Assembly: GCA_045633565.1 (NCBI GenBank)
Contig: JAZQYO010000003.1
Coordinates: 1-52,929 of the forward strand
Length of the DNA stretch: 52,929 nucleotides
Direction: 5' to 3'
Source of the DNA: RGIG7450 sp045633565
GTDB lineage: Bacteria; Bacillota; Clostridia; RUG12999
The translations under genes were made by a program, and so were the position numbers. Numbering within the stretch: position 1 is the stretch's first letter; each line of letters opens with the position of its first letter. Of the stretch, positions 50,279-52,929 are shown in pieces. The notes below the pieces were generated by a model. The model was not told where the DNA came from, did no database searches, and saw only the letters and a program-made list of their open reading frames with translations.

Positions 50279-52929
50279 ATGAAAAAGATTTGTAAAAGTC
50301 TTCTTCTCACCCTTCTTGCGGTTGCTCTTGTGTTCAATACATTTGGTATTGTTCTTGCGACTTCAACAACTGCAAGCATAGCGGTAAGAGAAGAAGCCCT
50401 CGAAGGTGGCGTTAGCAAACTTGTTTTCAAAGTTACAACACCCACTGGTGCTGACGGCGTATCAATGATGAACATTGTATTCTCTTATGATGAATCTAAG
50501 GTTCAACTTATAGATAGTTATGATGCAGAAACAGAAATAACAAGTGCTGACCTTGACTATGCATTTAATGCTATTGATCAGGGAAGAATATCACTTACAC
50601 CTTCTGTTCTGAGTGCAAGCAAAAATGGCAGAACAGCTATTGCCGTTTCTGTAAGTGCACCTGCTGCTAAATCTTTTGATGCAACAGCGGGCGCAGATGT
50701 CCTTGAATTTTACTATAAAATAAAAGACGGCAAGGAAGCTGACAGTGAAACATTTACTCTTGAAAAAGATGTAGAGAATGGTTCTTTCGTTGCAGGTTTT
50801 TATCCCACAGCATCTAACAGAATTCCTGCGTTTGTAAGTACAATCACAGTTTCGGGCAGTGTTTCAACTCCTTCCGAACAGTACAAATATGTAGGCGGTG
50901 CATCAGATACACTTTCAATGCCCACATTTACATATGAAGGTTCTGACAATTTGGTGCTTAAATCACTTGAAATCACAGCATCTGCTGAATCTGTAAATGT
51001 TCCTACAACATATCCTGCTCAGGAAGATGCTACAGTTACATTCACAGCTACAGCTACTTCTACAATTGATACAGCTATGGATGTTCCCGAAACAGCAGTT
51101 TGGTCTGTTGTAGGCGAACTTCCCACAGGCGTAACATTTGATGCAGCAGCTAAAAAACTTACGGTTGGCAAAAATGCAGTTGCCGGTACAGCGGTAGTTA
51201 AAATTGCTGATGGCGACATTTCCGATACAGTAGAAGTTGCTATCGTAAAAGCTGATGCAGTTGCTACAAAACTTGAAATCAAAGCTAACGACAATGCAGT
51301 TGGCGAAAATGCTCTTACAGTTGTTAAACCTGCTGTAGAATCAGTGGCAGCTAAAACAGTTGAATTTACAGGCAAAATCTACGACCAGTATGGCGCAGAA
51401 TTTGCAGGAACAGTTTCATTCTCAACAGTTGATACAAGCGAAAAAGTAACATTTGCAAACAACACACTTTCTGTTGCATACGGCGCAGAAGACGGTAGTG
51501 TTATTATCAATGCAGCAGGCGCAGGCCTTGTGGACACAGTATCCATCAACATAGTAGGTCTTGAAGTTAACTGGGACGAAGTAACGGTTGACAGTGAAAT
51601 TACATACGGTGCAACAAATGCATCTGCAGTTACACTTCCTGCAGGTGACGCAGGTACAGCTACTGTTGACGGTGACACAGTATATGGTATTTACTCTGTT
51701 GTTGATGCTGCTGCAGTTCCCAATGCAGGCGACACTCAAATAACAGTTAAATTCACACCTAACGCTGATGAAGGCGACTATGCCGGTGTTGTAATTGAAA
51801 AATCATACAACATTGCAGTTCTTAAGGCTGCTTATGATATGTCAAAAATCACAGCAAATCCGCAGACATCTGCATACACAGGCTCTGCTATTGATTATGC
51901 TGAAACAAACATTACAAAACCTGCTGATGTAACAGTTGCGGGAATTACTTATGATGCATCTCCTGTAGATGCTGGAACATACACAGCTACAATCAGCTTT
52001 ACAACATCTGATGCAAACTACAATAACCCAACAGATGTTACAGCTACTCTTACAATCAGTAAAGCAGTTGCAACTGCATTTGTAACAGAAGCTCCGACAG
52101 GAACCGCTACAGCTTACCAGGTATATGAAGAATATGGCATAACAGATGCGGCAGGACTCAAAGCAGACCTTGTAGCAGAAGGAGTGCTTGTTGAAACCGC
52201 AACAGTTTCTTACGGTGAAGCTTTAACAGCTGAAGTTGAAATGACATGGGCTGATGCTGCAGAAGAATTTGATCCTAAAGGCGGCGTTTACACATTTGTT
52301 GGTACACCTGCAAATGACAACTTAAGCCTTGGTTCACTCACACTTACAGCTACATTTACTATCACACCTGTAACAGGTACACTTACAACAGCACTTAACA
52401 ACATCACAGTTGCTCAGGCAGCTCTCGCAGCAGCAGACGGCTATGATGACATCAAGTTCCCAACTTCTATTGAAGTAACATACGGCGATGGTGAGAGTGC
52501 TACAGTTATTGACAGCCTCACATGGACAAAGACACTTGATGAACTCAAAAACGTTGCAGTAGGTTCTTCTGTAACAGTTGGACTTGCAGCTGATACATTC
52601 CCTGCATGGGCAACAATTTCCGGTGCAAGTGATATTACATTTGCAGTTACAGACAAACTCCCTGTTGATGTTGACGTCACAATGGCAGCTGAAGGCACAT
52701 ACGGCACAGCTATGGAAGCAGCAACAGCTGTTCAGGTTGACGCAGGCGACGACGTTGATGCAGACGGCATATTTGAATATCTTTACACAGGTACAACTGC
52801 AAACGGTGCAGCTTACAGTTCTGCAGATGTTCCGACAGAAGCAGGTTCTTATGTAGTTACAGCTACACTTAAGAGCTCAACTCACGCAGGCAGCGAAAGA
52901 GCTGAATTCACAATCGCTCCTAAAGCTAT
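50279..52929 (+). CDS. Large secreted protein with cohesin-like N-terminus and Ig-like repeats (partial)
   Basis: The frame starts at an ATG behind an AAGGAGGAAA site, 18 nt after the dockerin-like gene, and stays open to the window end (at least 883 residues). A signal peptide (1-27, ending IVLA) is followed by a cohesin-like domain (about 33-190, with MNIVFSYDESKVQLID and VLEFYYKIKDG). Repeated Ig-like/MBG-type domains come next, rich in Ala, Thr and Val (for example TAYTGSAIDYAET-like and SPVDAGTYTATISF segments). Cysteine is almost absent. Its C-terminus, where any SLH or sortase anchor would be, is outside the window. It probably forms a surface complex with its neighbours. Confidence 0.85.
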   Translation, partial: MKKICKSLLLTLLAVALVFNTFGIVLATSTTASIAVREEALEGGVSKLVFKVTTPTGADGVSMMNIVFSYDESKVQLIDSYDAETEITSADLDYAFNAIDQGRISLTPSVLSASKNGRTAIAVSVSAPAAKSFDATAGADVLEFYYKIKDGKEADSETFTLEKDVENGSFVAGFYPTASNRIPAFVSTITVSGSVSTPSEQYKYVGGASDTLSMPTFTYEGSDNLVLKSLEITASAESVNVPTTYPAQEDATVTFTATATSTIDTAMDVPETAVWSVVGELPTGVTFDAAAKKLTVGKNAVAGTAVVKIADGDISDTVEVAIVKADAVATKLEIKANDNAVGENALTVVKPAVESVAAKTVEFTGKIYDQYGAEFAGTVSFSTVDTSEKVTFANNTLSVAYGAEDGSVIINAAGAGLVDTVSINIVGLEVNWDEVTVDSEITYGATNASAVTLPAGDAGTATVDGDTVYGIYSVVDAAAVPNAGDTQITVKFTPNADEGDYAGVVIEKSYNIAVLKAAYDMSKITANPQTSAYTGSAIDYAETNITKPADVTVAGITYDASPVDAGTYTATISFTTSDANYNNPTDVTATLTISKAVATAFVTEAPTGTATAYQVYEEYGITDAAGLKADLVAEGVLVETATVSYGEALTAEVEMTWADAAEEFDPKGGVYTFVGTPANDNLSLGSLTLTATFTITPVTGTLTTALNNITVAQAALAAADGYDDIKFPTSIEVTYGDGESATVIDSLTWTKTLDELKNVAVGSSVTVGLAADTFPAWATISGASDITFAVTDKLPVDVDVTMAAEGTYGTAMEAATAVQVDAGDDVDADGIFEYLYTGTTANGAAYSSADVPTEAGSYVVTATLKSSTHAGSERAEFTIAPKA

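Noticed and set aside
51019..51739. Long open frames on the minus strand within the large secreted protein
   Set aside because: They run antisense to a repetitive Ala/Thr/Val-rich gene whose codon use leaves few stops on the other strand. They lack ribosome sites and their translations are low-complexity Ser/Thr/Val or Cys-rich shadows.
52441..52856. Two overlapping alternative-frame reading frames near the window end
   Set aside because: The 883-codon frame beginning at 50279 spans this region with a signal peptide and a ribosome site; the others have neither.

Overview
The window looks like part of the chromosome of an anaerobic, spore-forming Clostridia-type Firmicute, probably an uncultured lineage. 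The supports are spmA/spmB and a bofA-like gene, the ctsR-mcsA-mcsB-clpC operon, an SLH-type S-layer protein, formate-tetrahydrofolate ligase, PyrR, low-to-moderate GC, AGGAGG-type ribosome binding sites and many extended -10 promoters. No phage, insertion sequence, CRISPR array or tRNA gene was seen.

Layout. 1-160: 5S rRNA and its terminator (end of an rRNA operon). 320-1454: paired short chromate transporters. 1528-1589: a palindromic interspersed repeat. 1663-4629: AraC regulator, QueG-like Fe-S protein and U32-family protein. 4725-5219: AllA-like protein. 5220-5821: a gene-free stretch with two candidate small RNAs on opposite strands. 5822-6856 (-): metallophosphoesterase. 7052-10554: alpha/beta hydrolase, membrane-anchored MurF-like ligase and Ddl, a peptidoglycan-precursor set. 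10838-13891: large SLH protein behind two tandem promoters. 13941-14530: repeats around a bofA-like gene. 14533-18932 (-): clpC-mcsB-mcsA-ctsR with a CtsR operator. 19261-29300: a tightly packed housekeeping operon (obg-nadD-yqeK-LCP-rsfS-leuS-comEA-mnmE-tsaD). 29454-31124: fhs behind a cluster of DnaA-box-like sequences. 31125-31481: a candidate stand-alone structured RNA. 31482-32949 (-): ZIP transporter and AlkD-like protein, divergent from a lipid kinase (33066-33950). 34000-35988: attenuator leader, uraA, pyrR. 36033-39412 (-): rnhA-CDF-SDR-galE operon. 39496-40579: spmA-spmB. 40569-41960 (-): glyQS.

42310-52929 is the accessory part. It starts with a secreted InlB-repeat protein followed by a 49-residue peptide gene. 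Next comes an AraC-controlled operon encoding an M81 protein, a creatinase-like M24 protein with altered metal ligands, an ASRT-domain protein and a rhamnose-mutarotase-family protein. It ends with three secreted proteins, with cohesin-like and dockerin-like parts, that could form a surface complex; the last gene runs off the window.

Functional assignments come from motifs read by eye, without database searches. Several start codons were moved downstream because a promoter or ribosome binding site lies inside the longest possible reading frame; the reason is given in each entry.
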